DNA of 64,000 nt from an uncultured Lachnospiraceae bacterium (GTDB lineage Bacteria > Bacillota > Clostridia > Lachnospirales > Lachnospiraceae). The stretch is taken from contig CAJUDH010000011.1 of the NCBI GenBank assembly GCA_910584845.1, positions 62,001 to 126,000 of the forward strand, given 5' to 3'. Made by a program: the position numbers and the translations under genes. Of the stretch, positions 9,320-17,759 are shown in pieces. A model generated the notes under the pieces. The model saw only the letters and a program-made list of their open reading frames with translations. It searched no databases and was not told the DNA's origin. How positions within the stretch are numbered: the first letter of the stretch is position 1; every line of letters begins with the position of its first letter.

Positions 9320-10783
9320 CTACAGAAGCCTTACAATCCCCTTTTCTGTCACGATGCTCAAAGGGTACAGGCAAATCTTATGGTTCTCCTGGCTATAGTG
9401 CATCAACCCAAAAACCACCTGATGGTGCCTCACATGGGGATCCGGAATCTGGGAAAGGGCAGGCAAGGTATCTTCCCACCCCTCCCGGCCCCGCAGTTCG
9501 ATACGGGTACCGGCAAAATCTTCCATAACCAACCGTCTCCCCTTTTCGGTTTTCACGGCCCCAATCCGTTCAAAGGCCAGCAGCATTGCGCAAAAATCAT
9601 CGGACAGGAGGTTTTTCATTTCATTCTTCGCCAATTTTGCCGCCCCGTTGATTTCCCTGTGGGCTTTGCCCCTCACCGCCGCCAGGTCCTTATCCGTTAC
9701 AGGTTCAAAAGAGGCGCTGTCCCAACGGACCCGCTTGTTCATGCCGCCCGGATAATAGCTTAATACCGGAACTTTAGCCGCTTCAAAACAGGAATCTTCC
9801 TGCTTTACATATTTCAGTGCTTTTAACGGGCGGTAATTACGGGTACAGGACACCTCCCCCGTATCCTGGTCAACCCAATATCCCAGATCCACATATTCTT
9901 TCCGTGCAGGGTCGTAAACCACTTGGAAAGACAGCTGGATCAGGCGGGCCTGTTCTTTTTTCAGGCCCAATTCATTTAGCTGGCCTAGTTTCCAGATCCC
10001 CCCCAATTCCTCATACAGGATGTCGTCGTCTGCCTCAGGCTGGCCTTTTTCTAATTTCTCCCTCAAATAAGAGTCTGCTTTCCGTTCTAACGCACGCAGC
10101 CGCTTTAACACTTCCACTGCCTGGTGGTAATGTTTCGGGTCGGAATCTTTTTGATAGGCTTCCATCTCCAGGACCAGGCGGTTAAAATAATTTTGTGGCC
10201 CCGGAAGATAATAGTCCCCCAATTGTTTGGCCAAATCCCGGTAATCTTTCAGGGACAGGCTGCCCATCGAAGACAGCCCCAACCCCATAAGCTGGTCCAC
10301 CAACTGTTTCATCAAAGCCAGGCCATCCAGCTGTTTTTGGATTTTCTTGGCTTTTGCCGCCTTGCTGGCCCGGTTGCTTTTTTCGGAGGCGGCTTTTTTC
10401 TCCCCGCCTTGCGCGGCCGCCTCCGCCTTTTTCGCTTCCCTTGCCTGTTTTTTCTCACGCTTTGCCAAAATATCTTCCGGAATCTCCCCTATGGGAAAAT
10501 CCTTTTCCCCGGCAATCTCAAATAGCAGGGCCAAGCTGTGTTTACAAGGCAGCTGCCTGCTGGGGCAGCTGCACCGGAATACAGGATGCCCCTCGTCCAC
10601 GAAGTCTGCCGACGTCACATAGTTGGACTTCCCGCTCCCCTTACATTCCCCCAGGTAAAAGGTGTCATCCCCCGACCGCAGGCGCCGCACAAATTTCCCG
10701 CCGGAAGATATTTTTCTGGCATTGTTTACTGCATTGGGGTTGGGCGCAAGGGACACGATCTGTTGTTCGCTGAAGGTCCTCAT
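9320..10783 (-). CDS. SWIM zinc-finger protein, first gene of the cluster
   Basis: A 487-residue protein with a SWIM zinc finger of the CxCxnCxH type (CSCPSRQLPCKH, about residues 69-80), a fold used for nucleic-acid or protein binding. An Ala/Lys-rich low-complexity linker follows at about 108-151, then a long helical and beta-containing C-terminal region. I chose ATG 10783 because AAGGAG lies 6 bases upstream and the product begins MRTFSEQQIV, consistent with SWIM-family N termini. The frame stays open to 11023, but that extension lacks a ribosome site. No clear promoter was seen upstream. Confidence 0.82.
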   Translation of the reverse strand: MRTFSEQQIVSLAPNPNAVNNARKISSGGKFVRRLRSGDDTFYLGECKGSGKSNYVTSADFVDEGHPVFRCSCPSRQLPCKHSLALLFEIAGEKDFPIGEIPEDILAKREKKQAREAKKAEAAAQGGEKKAASEKSNRASKAAKAKKIQKQLDGLALMKQLVDQLMGLGLSSMGSLSLKDYRDLAKQLGDYYLPGPQNYFNRLVLEMEAYQKDSDPKHYHQAVEVLKRLRALERKADSYLREKLEKGQPEADDDILYEELGGIWKLGQLNELGLKKEQARLIQLSFQVVYDPARKEYVDLGYWVDQDTGEVSCTRNYRPLKALKYVKQEDSCFEAAKVPVLSYYPGGMNKRVRWDSASFEPVTDKDLAAVRGKAHREINGAAKLAKNEMKNLLSDDFCAMLLAFERIGAVKTEKGRRLVMEDFAGTRIELRGREGWEDTLPALSQIPDPHVRHHQVVFGLMHYSQENHKICLYPLSIVTEKGIVRLL

Positions 10784-11068
10784 AGGTTCTCCTTTCATAA
10801 ATAAGACTTCCTTTATCACACAAACATACCCTCCGGAAACCAGGGCACAGAGGATAAACATACAAATTGGCAGCCAGTACACCAAGACGGCCCGGCCGGA
10901 TTTGGGCGGTACAAAAACAGGGAAACCAAGGCCATGCCTCAATTCCCCCTCATTCCAGTTTGAAGGCCCTTTCCGGCTGCCAGCCACAAAGCCCCTCCTA
11001 AAACCATATCTGTGCCATGCCACGGGCCCTTTGCCCCGAAAAAACGTCCCATGGCAGGATGGCTGCTA

Positions 11069-11797
11069 TTATTCGTCCCAGTTGTGGTACACTGCCTGTA
11101 CGTCATCGTCATCATCCAGCAAATCCAGCAACCGGTTCATCCGCTTGATGTCTTCTTCTTCCGTCAGCTCCACCCAGGTCTGGGGAATCATCGTAACGTC
11201 GGCCTCCAGCATCTGGATCCCTTCTTTCTCAAGGGCTTCCCTCACCTGGCTGAAATCCTCCGGGGCCGTAATCACCTCATAACTGTCCTCTTCCTCCGCA
11301 AAATCCTCTGCCCCCGCGTCCAAAGCCAGCATCATCAGCTCGTCCGGGTCCTTGTCGCAGTCTTCTTTTCCGATCACAATCTGCCCTTTCTTGTCAAACA
11401 TAAAGGATACGCTCCCCTGGGCGCCTACGTTGCCGTTCCCTTTGGTAAAAGCGCTGCGGACATTGGCTGCGGTACGGTTTTTATTGTCAGTCAACGCATC
11501 CACAATAATGGCAACCCCGTTGGGCCCATAGCCCTCGTAGGTCAGCAGTTCATAATTCACCGAATTGGCATCCCCGGCTGCCTTTTTAATGCCCCGGTCA
11601 ATGGTATCATTGGGCATGTTGTTGGCTTTCGCCTTGGCAATCACGTCCCGTAGCTTGCTGTTGTTAGCCGGGTCCGGGCCGCCTTCTTTCACAGCCACCG
11701 CAAGTTCACGGCCAATCACCGTAAACACTTTGCCTTTGGCGGCATCATTCTTTTCTTTCTTATGTTTGATATTGGCAAACTTTGAATGTCCTGACAT
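11069..11797 (-). CDS. yebC: YebC/PmpR family regulator
   Basis: A 242-residue YebC-family protein, a conserved cytoplasmic factor described as a DNA-binding regulator and, in some bacteria, as a translation factor for proline stretches. The N-terminal MSGHSKFANIKHKK and the acidic C-terminal domain ending in YHNWDE are diagnostic, and the length is normal. It stands alone between the five-gene cluster and an LprI-like gene, with its own consensus promoter at 11899-11927. Confidence 0.93.
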   Translation of the reverse strand: MSGHSKFANIKHKKEKNDAAKGKVFTVIGRELAVAVKEGGPDPANNSKLRDVIAKAKANNMPNDTIDRGIKKAAGDANSVNYELLTYEGYGPNGVAIIVDALTDNKNRTAANVRSAFTKGNGNVGAQGSVSFMFDKKGQIVIGKEDCDKDPDELMMLALDAGAEDFAEEEDSYEVITAPEDFSQVREALEKEGIQMLEADVTMIPQTWVELTEEEDIKRMNRLLDLLDDDDDVQAVYHNWDE

Positions 11798-11898
11798 AAA
11801 AACAACCCCTTATCTTTTTTCTTTTCGTCCTTTTGGCTAAAGCCCTTTGGTTTTACAGTCCTGCCTGACAGCTGTCCCTTTGCATAAACCGTCGTTTT

Positions 11899-11927
11899 AT
11901 TTTAACACCACTTGTCCAGAATATCAA
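11899..11927 (-). promoter_or_regulatory. Sigma-A promoter of yebC
   Basis: On the minus strand TTGATA and TAAAAT are separated by exactly 17 bases. The predicted start lies about 95 nt upstream of the yebC ATG, giving a moderately long leader in which I see no riboswitch-like fold. Confidence 0.65.
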
Positions 11928-11955
11928 GTACCAGGACTTTCTTTCCGACTGTTAT

Positions 11956-11983
11956 CAAAACCGGCCACAGCCAAAACGGCCGG
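11956..11983 (-). terminator. Intrinsic terminator after the LprI-like gene
   Basis: Just past the stop codon at 11989, the minus strand forms a CCGGCC/GGCCGG stem with an 11-nt loop followed by TTTTG. It separates the LprI-like gene from the yebC promoter. Confidence 0.6.
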
Positions 11984-11988
11984 GCGCC

Positions 11989-12660
11989 CTAATCCGCTAA
12001 AAATGAGGAATAGCCCTCTGCCAATTCAAAAGCCCTCTGGCGGGTAATCTCTGCCAGGGCCATACTGTAATTCAGCTCTTCCAGGGAACCCCCTGCCTGC
12101 TTCCTGGAAGCGGCAATGGCCTGGGACTCCCGGTCTTTCATCCAGCCCTTCTGCTGTAGCATCAGTTCCTCCTGCTGGGCGGTATCCAACCGTTCTTTCA
12201 AGACCCCCAATATATATTGTACCTCGCCTTCCCACATTTTCCTTTCGCTTTCTGCCGCGGCCTTACGGGAATTGGCCGTTATGTCTTTTTCTTCCGTATG
12301 GTTTTTGGCAATCTGCCCGTCCAATTCCATCAGGCGGAGCAAAACCCCGTTCTCCCCATCTGCCCCCTCCAATTCCGTAGAAAGCCGGCCGGAAGATACA
12401 ATCTCCTCCGGAAGCCCTGTCCTTTCTGCCTGTACCGGCGGGCCTGCGTCGGCAGACTCGTCCCCCATAAGGGCCTGGGCGGGCAGCCCCTGCCGCCCGC
12501 CGGCCTCTTGGGCAGGCAGGCCTGCCTCTTTTACCGCCTCCGTCTGGGCGCCAGCCTCCGCTGGACCCCCGTTCCCTGTCTGTTTCTTAACAAAGTCGGT
12601 GGAAAGTGCCCCGACTGCTAAAATCAGGCAAATCGTAATCCAAGTCCCTTTTAACTTCAT
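11989..12660 (-). CDS. Membrane-anchored LprI/DUF1311-like protein
   Basis: A 223-residue hypothetical protein. Residues 5-20 form a hydrophobic segment that could be a signal peptide or membrane anchor, with no lipobox cysteine. Residues 25-100 are a disordered Ala/Gly/Pro/Glu-rich spacer. The C-terminal 90 residues show a pattern seen in DUF1311 (LprI N-terminal-like) domains: AQQEELMLQQKGWMKDRESQ, then a GGS turn, then TRQRAFELAEGY. That family includes a lysozyme-inhibiting lipoprotein, but the conserved cysteines are missing here, so the function is open. AGGTGG precedes the ATG. Confidence 0.6.
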   Translation of the reverse strand: MKLKGTWITICLILAVGALSTDFVKKQTGNGGPAEAGAQTEAVKEAGLPAQEAGGRQGLPAQALMGDESADAGPPVQAERTGLPEEIVSSGRLSTELEGADGENGVLLRLMELDGQIAKNHTEEKDITANSRKAAAESERKMWEGEVQYILGVLKERLDTAQQEELMLQQKGWMKDRESQAIAASRKQAGGSLEELNYSMALAEITRQRAFELAEGYSSFLAD

Positions 12661-12786
12661 AGAAATCCACCTGTCCCATTCTCGCCAATTGGCCGTTACT
12701 GGTTCTTGCCTCTTGTATTAACCATAACATAATCTGGCCTGAAAAGGAACAAGGTGTCAAAAGAAGTAAATATTTGTAAGAGAACT

Positions 12787-13269
12787 TTAATTTTCTGCCG
12801 GCCCGTCTATCAACAGGCCTTCTCCGTCTGCGGCAGAAGTCGCCAGCTTGTCGCACCGCTCATTTTGCGGATGGCCGGCATGGCCTTTCACCCAAATAAA
12901 CGTCACCTGATGGGGGCCTTTGGCACTCAACAGGCGTTTCCACAAATCAATATTTTTAACGGGGCCGCTTTTTCCCCGCTTCCAGCCATTGGCAACCCAA
13001 TTTTCAATCCAATGCCGGTTAAAAGCGTCTGTGAGGTATTTGGAATCCGAATACAGTTCGACCTGGCAAGGCCGGTTCAACGCCTCCAGCCCGGCAATGG
13101 CCGCCATTAGCTCCATCCGGTTATTGGTGGTACGCCGGTACCCGGCAGAAAGGACTTTTTCATGGGTCTGCCCTTTGCTGTCCGTAAATTGAAGCACGGC
13201 CCCGTACCCTCCGGGGCCGTCCGGATTGCCTCTGGCTGAACCATCCGTATAAATTTGAACCTTTGTCAT
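12787..13269 (-). CDS. rnhA: Ribonuclease HI
   Basis: A 160-residue RNase HI that cleaves the RNA strand of RNA-DNA hybrids. The catalytic acidic residues appear in order: the first Asp in IYTDGSARGNP, Glu in RMELMAAIAGLEAL, Asp in YSDSKYL and Asp in NERCDKLA, with the conserved His in VKGHAGHP. The length is typical of the bacterial enzyme. A second RNase H (type II) is encoded at 29208-29885. Confidence 0.95.
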   Translation of the reverse strand: MTKVQIYTDGSARGNPDGPGGYGAVLQFTDSKGQTHEKVLSAGYRRTTNNRMELMAAIAGLEALNRPCQVELYSDSKYLTDAFNRHWIENWVANGWKRGKSGPVKNIDLWKRLLSAKGPHQVTFIWVKGHAGHPQNERCDKLATSAADGEGLLIDGPAEN

Positions 13270-13322
13270 GAAAATTTATTTCTCCTCTTTGTGCCTTCCT
13301 GGCCACAATGGACCTGCAACCC

Positions 13323-14798
13323 TTAAATGATAATGCAGATCATCCCTCCGTTGCTGTCATTTATGATCTTCTGAAGCGCGTCCTGTAATTTCATCTGGCA
13401 ATCCTCTGTCATCTGGCTGACTTTGGCCTGGATCCCGTCCTCCACAATCTGTTCAATGGACTTTCCAAAAATGTTCGTCTCCCAAATGCCGTCTTCTTTT
13501 TTCCTGGCATTGTCCTTCATATAGGCGATCAGGTCCTCTGCCTGCTGCTCGCTTCCTACAATGGGGGCGATTTCCGTTTGGATATGGGCCTTGATCAGAT
13601 TAATGGACGGCGCCTCCGCATGCATCTTTACCCCATATTTATTGCCATGGCGGATAACTTCCGGTTCATCCAAAACGATCTCGGAACGGTCCGGGGTCAC
13701 TACCCCATAGCCTTTCATGCGGACCTGGTTCATGGCGTTGAGCACTTTGTCATACTCATTCTGCATGGAAGCCAAATCCCGCAATTTTTGCATTAATTGG
13801 TATTCGTCGTCAATGGCAATCCCGGCAAAATCACTTAAGGTCTGGTAGTAGTAGCCGTCTTCCAAGGCAACTTGTACGGACACGCTGCCGTTAGACAAAT
13901 CCATGTGGTCCACTTTCATAGAACGGATGACCTCAGACTCTTCGTCGGCAAAATCTGCCGGTACGTCTTTCATATGGCGTACTTTTGCCATCAGCTCCCG
14001 GGCTGTCTTCACCGTCTGCTCTTTCAGCCAATGGCTTCCCGGCAAAATTTCCAGCCATTTCGGAATAAAAAAGTCCACTTCCGTCACGGGGAACTCTTTT
14101 AGGACCTTTTCCAATATCCTGCAGATGTCTTCACTTTTCAGCTGTTCACAGTTGACCGGCATCACCGTTACCTGATGCTGTTCTTCCAATTCCCGGGCCA
14201 GATGGACCGTTTCCTCCGAGTAAGGGCGGTCCGAATTCAAAAGGACCAGGAAGGGTTTTCCGATATTTTTCAGTTCCCGGATCGTAGTATCCTCCGCCGA
14301 TAGGTATGCTTCCCGTTTTAAATCCCCAAAGGAGCCGTCCGTGGTAACCACAATCCCAATGGTAGAATGGTCTTTAATTACTTTCTGGGTCCCGATCTCC
14401 GCCGCCCGCGTAAAAGGGATTTCTTCCTCAAACCAAGGCGTCTTTACCAGCCGCTCCCTCTGGTTCTCCACATGCCCGGAGGCCCCTTCCACCATAAACC
14501 CGACACAATCTATAAGGCGCACTTTTGCCTGGATCCCTTCCGCAGGCTGTATGGTTGCTGCCTGCTTGGGGATAAATTTGGGTTCCGTAGTCATAATGGT
14601 TTTTCCGGCGGCGCTCTGGGGCAATTCATCCCTGGTCTGGTTCCTCTGATGCTCTTCCTCCATTTGAGGAAGCACCAGCTGTTCCATAAACCGTTTGATA
14701 AACGTAGATTTGCCGGTCCGGACTGGGCCTACAACCCCCAAATAAATCTCCCCGCCAGTCCGGGCCTTGATATCTTTATATACATTATATTTTTCCAT
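13323..14798 (-). CDS. spoIVA: Stage IV sporulation protein A
   Basis: A 491-residue SpoIVA, the ATPase that polymerises on the forespore surface as the basement layer of the spore coat. The N terminus (MEKYNVYKDIKARTGG) and P-loop GPVRTGKS near residue 25 are diagnostic, and the length matches the Bacillus and clostridial proteins. A sigma-E-type promoter lies at 14827-14853, matching mother-cell expression. Its presence shows that the organism encodes an endospore programme. In many Firmicutes spoIVA follows gpsA; here PFK and the liv genes lie between them. Confidence 0.96.
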   Translation of the reverse strand: MEKYNVYKDIKARTGGEIYLGVVGPVRTGKSTFIKRFMEQLVLPQMEEEHQRNQTRDELPQSAAGKTIMTTEPKFIPKQAATIQPAEGIQAKVRLIDCVGFMVEGASGHVENQRERLVKTPWFEEEIPFTRAAEIGTQKVIKDHSTIGIVVTTDGSFGDLKREAYLSAEDTTIRELKNIGKPFLVLLNSDRPYSEETVHLARELEEQHQVTVMPVNCEQLKSEDICRILEKVLKEFPVTEVDFFIPKWLEILPGSHWLKEQTVKTARELMAKVRHMKDVPADFADEESEVIRSMKVDHMDLSNGSVSVQVALEDGYYYQTLSDFAGIAIDDEYQLMQKLRDLASMQNEYDKVLNAMNQVRMKGYGVVTPDRSEIVLDEPEVIRHGNKYGVKMHAEAPSINLIKAHIQTEIAPIVGSEQQAEDLIAYMKDNARKKEDGIWETNIFGKSIEQIVEDGIQAKVSQMTEDCQMKLQDALQKIINDSNGGMICIII

Positions 14799-14826
14799 GA
14801 AGATACCCCCTTTCTATGCTGTTATA

Positions 14827-14853
14827 AGCATATGCCAGGGGGAATCGAATTAT
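14827..14853 (-). promoter_or_regulatory. Putative sigma-E promoter of spoIVA
   Basis: On the minus strand an ATA element is followed after 16 bases by CATATGCT, resembling the sigma-E consensus (ATA, 16 bases, CATACAnT). It lies about 30 bases before the spoIVA start, and spoIVA is a known sigma-E target in Bacillus. Confidence 0.6.
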
Positions 14854-14922
14854 CACCGTGATTATACCAAAGGACGGTACCGGGCAGCGGACCGCTTCGC
14901 GCCTTCGGCGCTCAGCGATTCT

Positions 14923-16221
14923 TTACTGTAAATAATCGCCGGTTTCTCTTTCTCGTTCTTCTTTGTTTCCTCTTCTTCCGCGGGGGGCGCCGGTGGACAT
15001 GTAGAGGTGGCGGGGGATGCCGCCTACCATTACGCAGGGATAATCGCCCTGGATCAGCGGCCACACATAATCAATAAATTCTTCCGTTACGTATGTGCCG
15101 TCTTTGGTGATCCATTCCCGGGGGACCAGTTTTTCGTCGTTGGCAATTTTGTGCACGTCATAAATGCCGGTGGCGCTTTGATACGGGTCGTCCGATACCC
15201 GGTCGATCACTACCATTTTGCCGGTATCGCCTTCATCTGCCGCCTTCACGGCAGCGCCGCCTACCATAAACGCCTCGTTTACGTCTACCCGGGATGCCAG
15301 GTGGGCTGCGCTGCGCTGCAAGGTGCTAAATTCCACCGACCTGGCTTTACAGCCAATATCCTGGCTGACAAGGTTGGCCAGGTAACTGGCCGTACCGGTC
15401 AACTGTTTATGGCCGAAAGCATCTACATAATCAATGGTAGCCGACAATTCGCTGACATATTTGCCGTCTGCAGTCCGGATGCCTTCTGACACGGCTACCA
15501 CTACCACATCCTTTTTCTCCAGAAGCTTCCTTACCCGGGCCATGAACTTTTCAATATCAAAAGCAATCTCCGGCAGATAGATCAGGTCCGGCCCGTCGCA
15601 GTCTTCCCCTCTGGACAGGGCGGAAGCGCCTGTAAGCCATCCAGCGTTCCGGCCCATAATCTCGATAATGGTAACCTGTTTTTTCTTGTAGGAGAACCCT
15701 AAGCCGTCACGGATTACTTCCTTCGTAGAAGTGGCGATATACTTTGCCGCACTGCCAAAGCCAGGCGTATGGTCAGTCAATGCCAGGTCATTGTCAATGG
15801 TTTTGGGGACTCCCACAAATTTCTGCTTCTTTCCCGTCAAAATGGCATAATCCGAAAGTTTCTTGATGGTATCCATGGAATCGTTTCCGCCAATGTAAAT
15901 GAAGCATTCAATATTCAGCTTCTCCAAAATCTCAAACAGCCTAACATAGATCTCCTGATTTTCATGGATATCCGGCAATTTATAGCGGCAGGTCCCCAAA
16001 AACGCAGACGGGGTGCGTTTCAAAATCTCAACGTCCAGATCGTTCTTAATGTGTTTGGATAGGTCCAGATATTGTTCGTCCAACAATCCCTGAATCCCGT
16101 ACCGCATCCCGTAGACCTTTTTCGCTCCACGGTCAATCGCCGTACGGTACACGCCGGCCAAACTGGAATTAATCACTGCCGTGGGGCCTCCTGACTGCCC
16201 TACAATCACATTTCCTTTCAT
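14923..16221 (-). CDS. 6-phosphofructokinase, pyrophosphate-type active site
   Basis: A 432-residue phosphofructokinase phosphorylating fructose-6-phosphate in glycolysis. The sequence reads GGNDSMDT where ATP-dependent enzymes have GGDGS, and PKTIDND where they have PGTIDND. Asp at the first position and Lys at the second are the known signature of pyrophosphate-dependent enzymes. The length exceeds the roughly 320 residues of PfkA. It starts with ATG after AGGAGG. The downstream 14880-14925 contains a GC-rich hairpin without a T tract. Phosphoryl donor preference is inferred. Confidence 0.9.
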   Translation of the reverse strand: MKGNVIVGQSGGPTAVINSSLAGVYRTAIDRGAKKVYGMRYGIQGLLDEQYLDLSKHIKNDLDVEILKRTPSAFLGTCRYKLPDIHENQEIYVRLFEILEKLNIECFIYIGGNDSMDTIKKLSDYAILTGKKQKFVGVPKTIDNDLALTDHTPGFGSAAKYIATSTKEVIRDGLGFSYKKKQVTIIEIMGRNAGWLTGASALSRGEDCDGPDLIYLPEIAFDIEKFMARVRKLLEKKDVVVVAVSEGIRTADGKYVSELSATIDYVDAFGHKQLTGTASYLANLVSQDIGCKARSVEFSTLQRSAAHLASRVDVNEAFMVGGAAVKAADEGDTGKMVVIDRVSDDPYQSATGIYDVHKIANDEKLVPREWITKDGTYVTEEFIDYVWPLIQGDYPCVMVGGIPRHLYMSTGAPRGRRGNKEERERETGDYLQ

Positions 16222-16275
16222 TGTAAAACCTCCTCTGAATTAATAAATAATAAATTACCTTACACCTTCTTACAT

Positions 16276-16986
16276 CTATTCGCTTAAATATGCTTTTTTG
16301 ACGGAATCGTTGTTCATCAGCTCGCTGGCATCCCCACTTAGCACGATTTTCCCCGTTTCCAGCACATAGGCCCGGTTGGCAATGGACAATGCTTTTTTTG
16401 CGTTTTGCTCCACCAAAAGCACGGTGGTGCCGTCCCCGTTGATTTTCTGGATGATGTCAAAAATTTCATTCACATAGATAGGGGAAAGCCCCATGGACGG
16501 TTCGTCCATAACGATCAGCTTCGGATGGGACATTAAAGCCCGGCCCATGGCAAGCATCTGCTGTTCACCGCCAGATAACGTTCCGGCCAGCTGGTTTTTC
16601 CGCTCTTCCAAACGGGGGAAGCGCCGGTAAATCATGTTTAGGTTTTCCGCAATTTCCCCTTTGTCTTTCCTGGTGTATGCGCCCATTTTTAAATTCTGTA
16701 AGACCGTCATGGAAGCAAAGACGCGCCGCCCCTCGGGCACATGGGCGATGCCCATCTGCACCAGCTTCTCCCCCGGAATCCGGGTTACGTCCTTCCCTTC
16801 ATAAAAAATGGCGCCGGATTTCGCCCGGATCAGGCCTGTGACCGTATGGAGCGTAGTCGTCTTCCCTGCGCCGTTGGCGCCAATAAGGGCTATAATCTCC
16901 CCCTGCCCCACGTCAAAGGAAATCCCCTTAATTGCCTGGATAACGCCGTAAAAAACTTCCAGATCCTTGACTTCAAGTATAGCCAT
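16276..16986 (-). CDS. livF: Branched-chain amino acid ABC transporter ATPase LivF
   Basis: A 236-residue ABC ATPase of the LivF type. Walker A is GANGAGKT, the signature is LSGGEQQ and Walker B is LIVMDEP. Its domain starts MAILEVKDLEVFYG at the ATG at 16986, preceded by GGGAGG; an upstream in-frame GTG at 17007 would overlap the livG stop. It is the last gene of livJHMGF and pairs with LivG to power import through LivH and LivM. Confidence 0.95.
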   Translation of the reverse strand: MAILEVKDLEVFYGVIQAIKGISFDVGQGEIIALIGANGAGKTTTLHTVTGLIRAKSGAIFYEGKDVTRIPGEKLVQMGIAHVPEGRRVFASMTVLQNLKMGAYTRKDKGEIAENLNMIYRRFPRLEERKNQLAGTLSGGEQQMLAMGRALMSHPKLIVMDEPSMGLSPIYVNEIFDIIQKINGDGTTVLLVEQNAKKALSIANRAYVLETGKIVLSGDASELMNNDSVKKAYLSE

Positions 16987-16999
16987 ACCCCCAGCCTCC

Positions 17000-17758
17000 C
17001 TATTCACCTAAATATGCCTTGACCACTTCCGGGTCATGGAGCACCGCCGAGGTCTCCCCCTGGCACAATACCTGGCCGAAATTCAGCACAGTCAGCTCTT
17101 CACAGATCCCGCTGACCAGCTTCATATCATGTTCGATCAATAAAATCGTCATATCAAAGGTATCCCGGACAAACCGGATGGTTTCCATCAATTCTGCCGT
17201 CTCATTGGGGTTCATGCCCGCCGCAGGCTCATCCAAAAGAAGGAGCTTCGGGCCTGTGGCCAAGGCCCGGGCAATCTCCAGCTTCCGCTGCTGCCCATAA
17301 GGCAAATTGGAAGCCTTATAGTTAAAAAACGCTTCCATGTCAAACACCTTTAAAAGCTCCATGGCCCGCCGGTCCATCTCCTTTTCCGCCTTAAAATATC
17401 CCGGCAGGCGAAAAACCCCGGCTATTGTGGAATACTTGTAGTGGTTATGGAGCCCTACTTTTACATTATCCAAAACGGACAAGTCCTTAAAAAGGCGGAT
17501 GTTTTGGAAGGTCCTGGCAATACCGGCCTGGCAGATGTCAATGGTGCGTTTGCCCGTAATATTGGCCCCGTCCAGCAAAATCGTACCTTTATCCGGCTGA
17601 TAAACGCCGGTGAGCAAGTTGAAAACCGTTGTCTTCCCCGCGCCATTGGGGCCGATCAAGCCATATAAACGGCCTTTCCCTATTTTAATGTTGAAATCGT
17701 CCACGGCCTTTAAGCCGCAAAAAGCGATACTTAAGCGGTTTACTTCCAGCATACTCAT
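17000..17758 (-). CDS. livG: Branched-chain amino acid ABC transporter ATPase LivG
   Basis: A 252-residue ABC ATPase with Walker A GPNGAGKT, a LPYGQQRKLEIARAL signature region and Walker B LLLLDEP. The GMNPNET motif after Walker B is typical of LivG. I place the start at ATG 17758 (MSMLEVNRLS), 9 bases after AAGGAGG and immediately after the livM stop, which it nearly touches. The longer open frame to 17821 lies inside livM. Confidence 0.95.
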   Translation of the reverse strand: MSMLEVNRLSIAFCGLKAVDDFNIKIGKGRLYGLIGPNGAGKTTVFNLLTGVYQPDKGTILLDGANITGKRTIDICQAGIARTFQNIRLFKDLSVLDNVKVGLHNHYKYSTIAGVFRLPGYFKAEKEMDRRAMELLKVFDMEAFFNYKASNLPYGQQRKLEIARALATGPKLLLLDEPAAGMNPNETAELMETIRFVRDTFDMTILLIEHDMKLVSGICEELTVLNFGQVLCQGETSAVLHDPEVVKAYLGE

Positions 17759-17759
17759 A

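Noticed and set aside
10784..11023. N-terminal extension of the SWIM protein with a membrane-like hydrophobic stretch
   Set aside because: No ribosome site supports the upstream start, while ATG 10783 has a good one and gives the expected N terminus.
14880..14925. GC-rich hairpin after the PFK gene as a terminator
   Set aside because: A stem with a short GAAG/TTCG loop is present but no T tract follows on the minus strand.
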